This document shows, piece after piece, positions 31,336-40,114 of a DNA stretch of 52,771 nt (position 1 is its first letter; each line of letters begins with the position of its first letter). The notes beneath the pieces are model-generated. The model was not told the origin of the DNA and searched no databases. It was given only the letters and a program-made list of their open reading frames with translations. The DNA lies in the NCBI GenBank assembly GCA_003209795.1, contig QCPB01000006.1:1-52771 (forward strand). The letters run 5' to 3'. The position numbers and the translations under genes are program-made. The stretch is from Prochlorococcus sp. AG-436-C05. Its GTDB lineage: Bacteria; Cyanobacteriota; Cyanobacteriia; PCC-6307; Cyanobiaceae.

Positions 31336-32235
31336 ATGTCTAAACGTCATCCAGTAGTCGCTGTAACAGGATCATCAGGAGCAGGAACAAGTACAGTAAA
31401 AAGAGCATTTGAGCATATTTTTGCTAGAGAAGATATTGTCCCTGCAGTTGTAGAAGGGGATAGTTACCATAGATTTGAAAGGATGCCTATGAAAAAAGCT
31501 ATGGCAGAGGCTCTTTCCAAAGGAGAAAATTTTTCTCACTTTGGACCTGAAGCTAATCTTTTCGACAAGTTAGAGGAACTATTTAAAATCTATGGTGAAA
31601 CTGGCGGAGGTAAGAAGAGATATTATCTTCATAGTCCAGAAGAAGCAGAAGAACATAATACAAGACTTGGCACATCCCTAGAACCAGGTCAATTCACACC
31701 ATGGGAAGATATTCCAAACGGAACAGATGTTCTTTTTTATGAAGGTTTACATGGAGGGGTTGAAGGAAAAGGATACAATGTCGCATCTTATGCTGACTTA
31801 CTTGTTGGTGTTGTCCCTATAACAAATTTAGAATGGATTCAAAAAATCCATAGAGACAATGCAGAAAGAGGTTATTCAGCTGAGACTATTGTTGATACTA
31901 TTTTAAGAAGAATGCCTGATTATATAAATCATATATGTCCACAATTTAGTAAAACAGATATTAATTTCCAAAGAATTCCTACTATTGATACTTCTAATCC
32001 TTTTATCTGTAGAAACATTCCGACTCCAGATGAAAGCTTTGTAATAATACATTTCAGAAAAGGGGCAAGAGAAAAATGGGGAATTGATTTTCAATACCTA
32101 CTTGGAATGATTCATGATTCGTTCATGTCTAGTCCTACAAGCATAGTTGTAAATGGAGGGAAAATGGGTTTTGCCATGGAACTTATTCTTACTCCAATAA
32201 TTCATAAAATGATAGAAGAAAAAAAACATGCTTAG
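31336..32235 (+). CDS. prk: Phosphoribulokinase, class I (proteobacterial type)
   Basis: PRK phosphorylates ribulose 5-phosphate to the RuBisCO substrate. The 299 residues follow the proteobacterial class I (octameric) pattern: Walker A G-S-S-G-A-G-T-S-T (about 12-20), V-E-G-D-S-Y-H-R-F (about 39-47), F-Y-E-G-L-H-G-G (about 134-141), W-I-Q-K-I-H-R-D (about 172-179). Freshwater cyanobacteria and plants instead use a class II enzyme with a regulatory Cys in the P-loop (G-D-S-G-C-G-K-S-T). That Cys is absent here, so thioredoxin/CP12 control through it is not possible. It lies next to accD and the aldolases. Confidence 0.95.
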   Translation: MSKRHPVVAVTGSSGAGTSTVKRAFEHIFAREDIVPAVVEGDSYHRFERMPMKKAMAEALSKGENFSHFGPEANLFDKLEELFKIYGETGGGKKRYYLHSPEEAEEHNTRLGTSLEPGQFTPWEDIPNGTDVLFYEGLHGGVEGKGYNVASYADLLVGVVPITNLEWIQKIHRDNAERGYSAETIVDTILRRMPDYINHICPQFSKTDINFQRIPTIDTSNPFICRNIPTPDESFVIIHFRKGAREKWGIDFQYLLGMIHDSFMSSPTSIVVNGGKMGFAMELILTPIIHKMIEEKKHA

Positions 32236-32417
32236 ATTTGATTATTAAAATATAAATGATCTATAAAGTTTTATTTTCATCAAAGCCATAAATCTCTAGA
32301 AATTATTGACAAAACTTTTTTTCAAGTTTTAAAGATTAAAAGAAATCTCAAATTTTTATATATCTTTCTTGATAAAAGGGCCTTAGTTGGACTTTAATAT
32401 AAAAAACAGATAATATT

Positions 32418-33296
32418 GTGTCTTTAATCGACTGGTTTGCCGCAAGGCGAAAGGATCAATTTGTTGGGAAAGTTTCTCAAGATACTGATGAAGGAGATGG
32501 TCTGTGGGTTAAATGTTCAGAATGTTCGCAAGTAGCCTACAGAAAAGATCTAATATCCAATTTCAACGTATGTAGTAATTGTGGTCATCACAATAGAATA
32601 AACAGTGATGAAAGGATAAGCATAATAGCTGATAAAGATTCATTTAAGGAGTTTGACTCTTTATTAAGTCCTACAGATCCTTTAGGTTTCAAAGACAGAA
32701 GATCTTATGCTGATCGAATTAAAGAGAGTCAGGCAGGGACTGGTTTAAGAGATGGAGTTATAACAGGTTTTTGTTCTATAAATTCAAGGCCTTTGGCATT
32801 AGCCGTGATGGACTTTAGATTTATGGGAGGATCAATGGGTTCTGTTGTAGGGGAAAAAATCACTAGAATAATTGAAAGAGCGACTAAAGAAAACTACCCG
32901 ATACTTATTGTATGTGCATCGGGAGGCGCAAGGATGCAAGAAGGGATGTTAAGTCTGATGCAAATGGCGAAAATATCAGGAGCGCTTAAAAAACATAAAG
33001 AGAAAAATCTTCTATACATGCCCTTATTAACCCATCCAACTACTGGAGGGGTAACAGCCAGCTTTGCAATGTTAGGTGATTTAATTTTAGCGGAACCAAA
33101 AGCTCTTATTGGATTTGCAGGTAGAAGAGTAATTGAACAAACATTAAGAGAAAAATTACCTGATAATTTCCAAACAGCTGAATATCTTCTAGAACATGGC
33201 TTCGTTGATGTAATAGTGAAAAGGCAAGATCTAAAAAACACTTTGACAAAAATTTTAAAAATTCATGGTGTAAAAGAACTTATAGAGACAAACTAA
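32418..33296 (+). CDS. accD: Acetyl-CoA carboxylase carboxyltransferase beta subunit
   Basis: AccD with AccA transfers the carboxyl group from biotin to acetyl-CoA, making malonyl-CoA for fatty acids. The 292-residue protein starts with a four-Cys zinc finger (C33-x2-C36 ... C52-x2-C55). It continues with a crotonase-like carboxyltransferase domain (S-G-G-A-R-M-Q-E-G about 172-180; [10 protein letters not shown] about 210-219; G-F-A-G-R-R-V-I about 232-239). The start is a GTG at 32418. A 182-base spacer separates it from prk, and a secreted-protein gene follows after 5 bases. Confidence 0.95.
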   Translation: MSLIDWFAARRKDQFVGKVSQDTDEGDGLWVKCSECSQVAYRKDLISNFNVCSNCGHHNRINSDERISIIADKDSFKEFDSLLSPTDPLGFKDRRSYADRIKESQAGTGLRDGVITGFCSINSRPLALAVMDFRFMGGSMGSVVGEKITRIIERATKENYPILIVCASGGARMQEGMLSLMQMAKISGALKKHKEKNLLYMPLLTHPTTGGVTASFAMLGDLILAEPKALIGFAGRRVIEQTLREKLPDNFQTAEYLLEHGFVDVIVKRQDLKNTLTKILKIHGVKELIETN

Positions 33297-33301
33297 GAAG
33301 G

Positions 33302-33691
33302 ATGAAAATTATCTTAAATTTATTCTTTTTATCTTTATCTCTTCTAATTGTAATTTTAAATTTTGCTGACTATTCAAATGCAATAGGTAATGTTGATTGG
33401 GTCCTGCTAAAAGAGAATAAAGATGGTAAAGAATGGCTCGATAGAGGTAGTATTAAGCCACTTCGCAATGGAGAAATAAGTGTATTAACAAAGTTCTTTA
33501 AGAATCCAACAGAATCAAATAATGAGGGCGAGTTATCACTTTATGTAATGAGAATTAATTGTGATGATAATAAATTTAAAGATATTTCTATAAATGGAAT
33601 TCCACAATTTAATTCAAAGTGGCAAACATCTAAAAATGATGAACTAATAGATATTGTGATTGAAAATAGTTGTGCAGAATTCTTAAATTGA
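33302..33691 (+). CDS. Secreted hypothetical protein, 129 aa
   Basis: The N-terminus is a clear signal peptide (hydrophobic residues 4-22, likely cleavage near S-N-A at 25-27). The mature part reads like a small beta-rich domain: D-W-V-L-L-K-E-N-K-D-G-K-E-W-L-D-R-G-S-I, then L-S-L-Y-V-M-R-I-N-C and a final Cys near the C-terminus. The pair of Cys could form a disulfide. This pattern of repeated W and D-R-G-S resembles surface-adhesin-type E-family domains, but no assignment is made. It starts 5 bases after accD. Confidence 0.65.
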   Translation: MKIILNLFFLSLSLLIVILNFADYSNAIGNVDWVLLKENKDGKEWLDRGSIKPLRNGEISVLTKFFKNPTESNNEGELSLYVMRINCDDNKFKDISINGIPQFNSKWQTSKNDELIDIVIENSCAEFLN

Positions 33692-33696
33692 TAAAC

Positions 33697-34794
33697 ATGA
33701 GCATTAAGCACAAGAAATTAAGAATAGCTATAGCTGGATTAGGTTTTGGCAAGAAAGTACATCTAGAGGCCTTAAAAGAATCAGACTATTTAATTCCTAA
33801 GGCCATTTTTCATTATAAAAAAGAGCACAAATCAATTTTGGAGAAAGAGACTGGCTTGGATTTTTATCATAATTGGACAGCCTTAGTTAAATCTTCCGAA
33901 ATTGACGGGATTATTATTGCGACGCCTCCTGAGACAAGATTTAAATTAGCTAAAGAAGCTCTTGAAAATAATAAGCATTTGCTTTTAGAAAAACCTGTAG
34001 CTATAAATTCTTCGGAAATTGAGGAGTTACAACGGATATCTTTGCTTAAAAATTTAAGTGTTTGCATTGACTTTGAATATAGAGCTGTTCCTCTTTTTCT
34101 TCAAACGAAAAAACTTCTTGATGAAAATATTTTAGGAGAGATTTATTTAGTCAAATTAGATTGGTTAATGGGTAGCAGGTCTGATCCCAAAAGAGAATGG
34201 AATTGGTATTCTTTGGATTCAAAAGGAGGAGGAGTGATTGGAGCTTTAGGTACTCACGCATTTGATATGCTGAACTGGTTTTTTGGAGAGTCCACAAAAG
34301 TATCTGGCAAGTTAGCAACATCTATTAAAAAGAGATCTTTACCTAATTCCTCCGATTTGATTGAAGTTACAAGCGAGGATGTCTGTCTAGCTAATTTAGA
34401 AATTAGCAACTTCCATTCGGAATTAATTCCATGTCAGGTTTCTTTATCATCAATTTCTAAAAACGGTAGAGGATTTAGTTTGGAAATATATGGAAGCGAA
34501 GGTTCGCTTATTCTCAAAAGCGAGAATCAAAAAGATTATGTACATGGTTTTAATTTGAAGTATTCAAACAAAGAAAATAAAATACAGAATTTGACAGCTG
34601 ATTCTGTTTTTAATTTTGAGAAAACATGGACTGATGGGAGGATAGCTCCAGTTATAAGGATCCAAGATTTATGGGCTGAGAGTATTATTAATAAAACACC
34701 AATAATCCCTGGTTTATGTGAGGGACTGGCAAGTCATAGAATTTGCGAGGCGATAAGAGAATCTTCAAAGAGTGGGATAAATATAAAAATTTAG
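33697..34794 (+). CDS. Gfo/Idh/MocA family oxidoreductase
   Basis: This is an NAD(P)-dependent sugar or inositol dehydrogenase-like protein. The 365 residues start at the ATG at 33697; an upstream in-frame TTG or ATG inside the preceding gene is less likely. Key patterns are the Rossmann motif A-G-L-G-F-G-K-K-V-H (about 12-21), I-A-T-P-P-E-T-R (about 75), and the signature E-K-P-V-A-I (about 96-101). The C-terminal substrate domain has G-V-I-G-A-L-G-T-H-A-F-D (about 182-193), with the His typical of the family active site. The substrate is unknown. It starts 5 bases after the secreted-protein gene. Confidence 0.85.
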   Translation: MSIKHKKLRIAIAGLGFGKKVHLEALKESDYLIPKAIFHYKKEHKSILEKETGLDFYHNWTALVKSSEIDGIIIATPPETRFKLAKEALENNKHLLLEKPVAINSSEIEELQRISLLKNLSVCIDFEYRAVPLFLQTKKLLDENILGEIYLVKLDWLMGSRSDPKREWNWYSLDSKGGGVIGALGTHAFDMLNWFFGESTKVSGKLATSIKKRSLPNSSDLIEVTSEDVCLANLEISNFHSELIPCQVSLSSISKNGRGFSLEIYGSEGSLILKSENQKDYVHGFNLKYSNKENKIQNLTADSVFNFEKTWTDGRIAPVIRIQDLWAESIINKTPIIPGLCEGLASHRICEAIRESSKSGINIKI

Positions 34795-34897
34795 TGCCTT
34801 ACATTTTTAAGTATCAATTACAACTCGAAAAAGTATTAAATTCATTTTATTTTTTCTTCATATTCTGGAAAAATCAATTGAACTAAAATTTTAAATA

Positions 34898-35965
34898 ATG
34901 GCTTTAAATTATTACAAAAAAGAGCTTCAAGAAAATGCTCAATTATTAGCTTCTAAAGGTAAAGGAATATTAGCTGTAGATGAATCCACAAAGACAGTGG
35001 GGAAAAGATTAGCTGGCATAGGCGTTGAGAATACTGAAGAGAATAGAAAGGCTTATAGAGGAATGCTTTTCACAACAAAAGGTCTTGGTGAATACATAAG
35101 TGGAGCAATCCTCTTTGAAGAAACACTTTTTCAGAACCATCAGGATGGTGAGCCCATGGTTAAAAAGTTAAATGACTTAGGAATTATTCCAGGTATAAAA
35201 GTTGATAAAGGTTTAAATCCGCTTCCTGGAGGAGGAGATGTTGAAACTTTCTGTTCTGGCCTGGATGGATTAGTTGAAAGAGCGGCAAAATACTATGAAC
35301 AAGGAGCAAGGTTTGCAAAATGGAGAGCAGTTTTACAGATAACAGATGATGGTTGTCCTTCAAAACTATCAATACAAGAAAATGCCTGGGGCTTGGCAAG
35401 GTATGCAAGGTCGGTTCAAGAATCAGGTTTAGTTCCAATAATTGAACCTGAAATCTTAATGGATGGCAGTCATACTATTGAAAAAACTGCTGAGGTTCAA
35501 GAAGAAGTAATTAAACAGGTATATATAGCCTGTCAAGCAAATGGGGTCTTTCTAGAAGGAACACTTTTAAAGCCTTCTATGACAGTAAATGGAGCAGATT
35601 GTCCAACTAAGGCTGATCCTATGAAAGTTGCTGAGATCACAATAAGGACTATGGAAAGATGCGTTCCTGCATCTGTTCCTGGGATAGTTTTCTTGTCTGG
35701 AGGACTAAGTGAAGAGGCTGCTTCTGTTTATTTGAATAATATGAACACTCTTTATAGAAAAGCGTTATGGAACGTTTCATTCTCTTATGGAAGAGCCTTG
35801 CAGCACTCATGTTTAAAGGCGTGGAAGGGAAGCAATTTAGAAGGAGGTCAAAAGGCTTTAATAGCTAGAGCGCAAGCAAACTCCGAAGCTGCAAAAGGAA
35901 GCTATGTAGCAGGATCTCAACCTTCATCTGACGAACAATTATTTGTTGCAGGCTACACTTACTAA
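34898..35965 (+). CDS. fda: Fructose-bisphosphate aldolase, class I
   Basis: This Schiff-base aldolase of 355 residues cleaves or forms fructose 1,6-bisphosphate. It has the G-K-G-I-L-A-V-D-E-S motif (21-30), A-K-W-R with K141, and the Schiff-base lysine in L-L-K-P-S-M (K225). Phosphate-binding F-L-S-G-G-L-S sits near 270. It resembles animal and plant class I enzymes rather than the archaeal-type DhnA. It lies upstream of a class II aldolase gene on the same strand, separated by 146 bases that presumably hold a separate promoter. Why both non-homologous isozymes are kept in such a small genome is not clear from the sequence. Confidence 0.95.
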   Translation: MALNYYKKELQENAQLLASKGKGILAVDESTKTVGKRLAGIGVENTEENRKAYRGMLFTTKGLGEYISGAILFEETLFQNHQDGEPMVKKLNDLGIIPGIKVDKGLNPLPGGGDVETFCSGLDGLVERAAKYYEQGARFAKWRAVLQITDDGCPSKLSIQENAWGLARYARSVQESGLVPIIEPEILMDGSHTIEKTAEVQEEVIKQVYIACQANGVFLEGTLLKPSMTVNGADCPTKADPMKVAEITIRTMERCVPASVPGIVFLSGGLSEEAASVYLNNMNTLYRKALWNVSFSYGRALQHSCLKAWKGSNLEGGQKALIARAQANSEAAKGSYVAGSQPSSDEQLFVAGYTY

Positions 35966-36111
35966 ATCAAACCTTAAGAAAAATACACGCTGGGTCATAA
36001 AATAGTACATCGATTTAGTATTTTGTATATCTAATAACGTGACAGTTGATACCTCAATATACTAAACTCTCGAAATCAATGTGCTTATTAAGCATTTAAT
36101 TTAATTTAATT

Positions 36112-37185
36112 ATGGCCCTCGTACCACTAAGACTACTTTTAGATCATGCTGCGGAGAATGGTTACGGTATCCCAGCTTTCAATGTTAATAATCTTGAACA
36201 AGTTCAAGCAATCATGGAAGCAGCCCATGAAACTGACAGTCCTGTAATTCTCCAAGCTTCAAGAGGAGCAAGAAGCTATGCTGGAGAAATTTTTCTTCGT
36301 CATCTTATTCTTGCTGCCACTGAAACTTATCCAAATATTCCAGTTGTAATGCACCAAGACCATGGTAATGAGCCATCAACATGCTACTCAGCTGCAATTA
36401 ATGGCTTTACATCAGTAATGATGGATGGTTCTTTAGAAGCAGATGCAAAAACACCAGCCAGTTACGAATATAATGTTGCAGTCACTAAAAAAGTTGTAGA
36501 TTTCGCTCATTCTGTTGGAGTTAGTGTGGAAGGTGAGTTGGGCTGTTTAGGTTCATTAGAAACAGGGAAAGGAGAAGCAGAAGATGGTCATGGTTTTGAA
36601 GGTGAACTTTCTACAGATATGCTTCTAACTGATCCTGAAGAGGCTGCAGACTTTGTTGCCAAAACTAAAGTTGATGCTTTAGCTATTGCTATAGGTACAA
36701 GTCATGGTGCATATAAATTCACGAGAAAACCCACAGGAGAAGTTCTTGCAATCAGTAGAATTGCTGAAATTCATAAAGCACTTCCTAACACTCACTTAGT
36801 AATGCACGGATCAAGCTCTGTGCCACAAGAATGGTTAGACATTATCAATAAATATGGTGGTGAAATTCCTCAGACATACGGGGTGCCTGTTGAAGAAATT
36901 CAAGAAGGAATCAGAAATGGAGTAAGGAAAGTAAACATCGATACAGATAACAGACTTGCATTTACTGCTGCTGTTAGAGAAGCTGCATTTGCAGACAAAG
37001 CAAACTTCGATCCAAGACATTTCAACAAACCAGCCAGAAAATATATGAAACAGGTTTGTCTTGATAGATATAAGCAGTTCTGGTGCGAAGGTCAAGCAAG
37101 TAAGATCAAACAAAACAGTACAAATTATTATGCAGATTTATACGCCAAAGGTGATTTAGATTCAAAAGTAAAGGCAACTGTTTAA
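36112..37185 (+). CDS. fbaA: Fructose-bisphosphate aldolase, class II (Calvin cycle type)
   Basis: This zinc-dependent aldolase acts on fructose 1,6- and sedoheptulose 1,7-bisphosphate. The 357 residues carry the zinc-binding H-Q-D-H-G (81-85), the acidic G-E-L-G-C-L-G (141-147), G-T-S-H-G-A-Y-K-F (195-203) and H-G-S-S-S-V-P (about 228-234). Length and sequence fit the CbbA/Calvin-type branch. It ends in a strong bidirectional terminator shared with the convergent purQ gene. Codon use is more G/C-rich than average for the window, as expected for a highly expressed gene. Confidence 0.95.
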   Translation: MALVPLRLLLDHAAENGYGIPAFNVNNLEQVQAIMEAAHETDSPVILQASRGARSYAGEIFLRHLILAATETYPNIPVVMHQDHGNEPSTCYSAAINGFTSVMMDGSLEADAKTPASYEYNVAVTKKVVDFAHSVGVSVEGELGCLGSLETGKGEAEDGHGFEGELSTDMLLTDPEEAADFVAKTKVDALAIAIGTSHGAYKFTRKPTGEVLAISRIAEIHKALPNTHLVMHGSSSVPQEWLDIINKYGGEIPQTYGVPVEEIQEGIRNGVRKVNIDTDNRLAFTAAVREAAFADKANFDPRHFNKPARKYMKQVCLDRYKQFWCEGQASKIKQNSTNYYADLYAKGDLDSKVKATV

Positions 37186-37206
37186 AGTTCTAAACCAATT
37201 CCAGAG

Positions 37207-37237
37207 AAAAGGCCTCCAAAATTAGGAGGCCTTTTTT
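37207..37237. terminator. Bidirectional terminator between fbaA and purQ
   Basis: An 11-bp perfect stem (AAAAGGCCTCC with GGAGGCCTTTT) around a 7-base loop is followed by T on the plus strand. On the minus strand it is likewise flanked by T. It serves fbaA and purQ, overlapping the purQ stop by two bases. Confidence 0.93.
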
Positions 37238-37901
37238 AATGCCTAATTAGTGACTTCAAAGTATAAAGGCCATCGATTCCACCTATTTTCTCATCACATG
37301 CTCTTTCTGGATGTGGCATTAATCCAAAAACATTTCCCTGTTCATTTGTTATGCCTGCGATATCGAAAGTAGAACCATTAGGATTATTCCTATATCTTAA
37401 AGCAATTAATTCATTATCAATTAGTTTTTTTAAAGTGTCTGAATCACAATGATACCTTCCTTCCCCATGCGCAATTGGTAATTTAATAACTTTCTTTTGA
37501 TGTTCATTATTTAACCAACCTCCTTTGGATGAAATAACATCCAATTCAACATCATCACAAATAAAATTAAGGTTTTGATTCGCAACAAGGGCTCCTGGTA
37601 AAAACCCGGACTCGGTTAGGATCTGAAATCCATTACATATTCCTAATACTCTTCTGCCGCTTTTCACAAAGTCATGCAAAGCATTAATTAATGGAGAGAA
37701 TCTTGCAATTGCTCCACATCTTAAATAATCACCATAACTAAACCCTCCGGGTAAAACAATTGCATCTACATCGCTTAAATCTGAAATTTCATGCCATAAG
37801 TATTTTGTTCTTAGATCTAAACATGCTTCTAATGACCAAAATACATCTCGATCACAATTTGAACCAGGGAAAACAACTATACCTACAGTGAATTTTTCCA
37901 T
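37236..37901 (-). CDS. purQ: FGAM synthase glutaminase subunit PurQ
   Basis: PurQ supplies ammonia from glutamine to PurL in the fourth step of purine synthesis. The 221-residue class I amidotransferase has its nucleophile C89 in G-I-C-N-G-F-Q and the partner H197/E199 in M-P-H-P-E-R. H-G-E-G-R-Y (about 145-150) is a further family segment. It follows purS with a one-base gap, so purS-purQ form a unit; purL is not in the window. It ends in the terminator shared with fbaA. Confidence 0.96.
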   Translation of the reverse strand: MEKFTVGIVVFPGSNCDRDVFWSLEACLDLRTKYLWHEISDLSDVDAIVLPGGFSYGDYLRCGAIARFSPLINALHDFVKSGRRVLGICNGFQILTESGFLPGALVANQNLNFICDDVELDVISSKGGWLNNEHQKKVIKLPIAHGEGRYHCDSDTLKKLIDNELIALRYRNNPNGSTFDIAGITNEQGNVFGLMPHPERACDEKIGGIDGLYTLKSLIRH

Positions 37902-37902
37902 C

Positions 37903-38157
37903 CTATATCGTTTCTATTGAATACTCATAATCTTCGATTACTGTATTAGCAAATAACCTATCGCACAATAAATCAATTTTTTCTCTTACATCTTTTTCCG
38001 TTTCACTTTCTATTTTTACTTCAATCATTTTTCCTATTCTTAAAGACTTAATGCCTTCTACTCCAAGTTTATTAGATGCAGATTTAGTAGCTTCTCCTGC
38101 TGGATCAAGAACAGATGGTCTTAATCTTATAAAAACTTTTACTGAAAATTGATCCAA
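37903..38157 (-). CDS. purS: FGAM synthase subunit PurS
   Basis: PurS is the small structural subunit bridging PurL and PurQ in the three-part FGAM synthase. The 84 residues fit the family: [15 protein letters not shown] (6-20), [13 protein letters not shown] (about 32-44) and [13 protein letters not shown] (about 65-77). The start is the ATG at 38157. It is the first gene of the purS-purQ pair. A 54-aa zinc-finger gene lies upstream on the same strand, about 97 bases away. Confidence 0.94.
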   Translation of the reverse strand: MDQFSVKVFIRLRPSVLDPAGEATKSASNKLGVEGIKSLRIGKMIEVKIESETEKDVREKIDLLCDRLFANTVIEDYEYSIETI

Positions 38158-38254
38158 TTAAAAATTAATTCCTAATAAAAGATTAGTTTAAATTTAAATA
38201 AAAAGTACTGTTAATTAATAAACAAATATTTTTAAAATTATTGTTTAAAATTTA

Positions 38255-38419
38255 TCAAGCATTTATATAACCTTTTCCAAAACAAACAAGACAAGTTCTT
38301 CTAAAATTTTCTTGTGTTTTAAAATTCCCTGACCCTCCACACTTGGAACACCTAACTTTATAATTAGAAGCCGATTCATCAGAAATTATTTCTTTGAAAG
38401 CAATTTTTTGATTTTCCAT
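38255..38419 (-). CDS. 54-aa DnaJ-like zinc-finger protein
   Basis: The ATG at 38419 opens a 54-codon frame. It encodes two zinc knuckles of the DnaJ Cys-rich type: C24-x2-C27-G-G-S-G and C43-x2-C46-F-G-K-G. An N-terminal acidic segment (F-K-E-I-I-S-D-E) precedes them. The paired C-x2-C-x-G-x-G arrangement strongly supports coding. Such stand-alone zinc domains occur in phototrophs as partners in assembly of photosynthetic complexes; the role here is not known. It sits 45 bases after the cobW-like gene's stop... i.e. downstream on the opposite side of that gene's 3' end, on the same strand. Confidence 0.8.
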   Translation of the reverse strand: MENQKIAFKEIISDESASNYKVRCSKCGGSGNFKTQENFRRTCLVCFGKGYINA

Positions 38420-38464
38420 TTAAAGCTTTTAATAAGCTAAATATATCGACAGCTAACTATAAAA

Positions 38465-39529
38465 TCAAATCGTTATTTTTGGGTCACTTAAAACCTTAAA
38501 TTTCTCTTTAATTTTTACTTTAAAGGTTTTTATCGACTTCTCATCAAAGGAAATTATTACCAATTCAAGACCAGCACTATCTTTTGGTTTCCAACATTCA
38601 TCTGGAGATTCTTCAAACCAAGTATTAATTTTCTTTCCAACGATTTGTATTTGTAAAGGCAATGATTTATTTGGTATCCATATTCGTCCTTTAATTCGAA
38701 GAATATTTAATTCTTCTATAATTTCAGACATCTCTTTTTCAAATTCATTTTTTCCAAGGAAATAATTTGATTTAATTGAATCAGAAAAAAGTTCAACATG
38801 ATTATGTTCATGTTCTTCAGTTAGATATGCTTTATAAGTCTCTTTTTTTAAATCAATATCAAATAAATAATTTAAATCAATTTGACCATTATGAGATTTA
38901 AGAACAGGTGTAGAAGAATTTAACTTTCCTTGGAGATTCTTTTTTATAAATTCAAATTGGTTATTACTTAATATATCTGATCTAGAAACTAAAACGATAT
39001 CAGAAACTTCTAATTGCTCTTCGAAAAGTTCATCTATAGAAGCATTATGATCAATCTTATTTGTTTGATTATATTGATTAGTTATTTTATTTAAATCATT
39101 AATTGGAGAACCGTTAATCATTGATTCTCCATTAACTATGCCAACAACAATATCAAGATATATAGATGTTCTTATCTCAGGCCAGTTAAGTGCCTGAATT
39201 AAGGGAATAGGCAGAGCTAGTCCACTTGTCTCAATAATTATTGATTCAATATTAGGGTTATATTCAAGAAGAGATTTTATTGATGGAACAAAATCATCTT
39301 GAACAGTACAACATAAACAACCATTATTTAATTCGACAATACAGTCATCTTTTGAATCGTCGCATTTATTACAACTTTTAATTAAATCGCCATCTATTCC
39401 AACATCACCGAACTCATTAATTATTAAACCAAATTTTTTATTACTTTCTCTTAGTAAATATCTAAGAAAAGTCGTTTTCCCTGAGCCAAGGAATCCAGAA
39501 ACTACTATTACAGGTATTCTACTTTTCAT
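38465..39529 (-). CDS. CobW/COG0523-type metal GTPase
   Basis: This is a G3E GTPase thought to deliver or insert metals such as zinc or cobalt. The 354 residues include the P-loop G-F-L-G-S-G-K-T-T (12-20), the metal-binding C-L-C-C (71-74) in the family pattern G-C-L-C-C-T-V, and I-I-E-T-S-G-L-A (about 97-104). The guanine-specificity motif reads S-R-S-D. A His/Glu-rich patch (E-E-H-E-H-N-H, about 237-243) could bind metal. A CobW C-terminal domain follows (about 255-350). It starts 9 bases after the pentapeptide-repeat gene's stop on the same strand, probably co-transcribed with it, and precedes the zinc-finger peptide. Confidence 0.9.
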   Translation of the reverse strand: MKSRIPVIVVSGFLGSGKTTFLRYLLRESNKKFGLIINEFGDVGIDGDLIKSCNKCDDSKDDCIVELNNGCLCCTVQDDFVPSIKSLLEYNPNIESIIIETSGLALPIPLIQALNWPEIRTSIYLDIVVGIVNGESMINGSPINDLNKITNQYNQTNKIDHNASIDELFEEQLEVSDIVLVSRSDILSNNQFEFIKKNLQGKLNSSTPVLKSHNGQIDLNYLFDIDLKKETYKAYLTEEHEHNHVELFSDSIKSNYFLGKNEFEKEMSEIIEELNILRIKGRIWIPNKSLPLQIQIVGKKINTWFEESPDECWKPKDSAGLELVIISFDEKSIKTFKVKIKEKFKVLSDPKITI

Positions 39530-39538
39530 TCTTTAGAA

Positions 39539-40051
39539 CTAACACCCTAAACTATACTCTGTACTTTCACCAGTAGAACTATTTGTACCATTTGCTATAG
39601 CGCATAATTCTTTTTGTTGGATACGACTAATAACTGCATCAGTAAAATCAGCACCGTCTATTTTTGCTCCTTCAAAATTACTTTCCATTAATAAAGCATT
39701 TGTAAAATTTACGTCTGAGAGATCAGCGTCAGTAAAGTCTGTCGCATAAGCAAGTGCGTCCCGTAGATTCGCACCTGTAAAAGTTGCATTCTGCAATTTA
39801 CTATTATTAAAAACTGCGCCCTCTAAATTACTTTGACTAAAATCGAAGCCATTTAAATCAAATTTTACAAATTCATTACCGCTTAAATCTTGCCCATGCA
39901 TATCTTGATCTAAATCAAGGTCTTGTTGATTTCTAATCTCAGGAGGGCGTTTTGCCCATGCTGTATTTACAGAATTAAAAAATAAGATTCCAACGAATAG
40001 TAATGTTATTAAAGCATTCTTTATGGACGGTAAAATAATTGATTTAATCAT
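39539..40051 (-). CDS. Lumenal pentapeptide-repeat protein
   Basis: A signal peptide (about residues 1-33, ending T-A-W-A) directs this 170-residue protein to the thylakoid lumen or periplasm. Residues about 60-140 are pentapeptide repeats of the A(D/N)Lxx type (for example A-N-L-R-D, A-D-L-S-D, A-K-I-D-G-A-D-F), forming a right-handed quadrilateral helix. The C-terminal 25 residues carry two Cys (K-E-L-C-A, S-L-G-C) that may form a disulfide. Lumenal pentapeptide proteins are common in cyanobacteria and mostly of unknown role. It lies just upstream of the CobW-type gene. Confidence 0.88.
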   Translation of the reverse strand: MIKSIILPSIKNALITLLFVGILFFNSVNTAWAKRPPEIRNQQDLDLDQDMHGQDLSGNEFVKFDLNGFDFSQSNLEGAVFNNSKLQNATFTGANLRDALAYATDFTDADLSDVNFTNALLMESNFEGAKIDGADFTDAVISRIQQKELCAIANGTNSSTGESTEYSLGC

Positions 40052-40114
40052 AATAAGAATGTATTTTAGAACTTAAGGAATTAAAGTTTGTAAGACTATT
40101 TTAAAGGAAAATAT

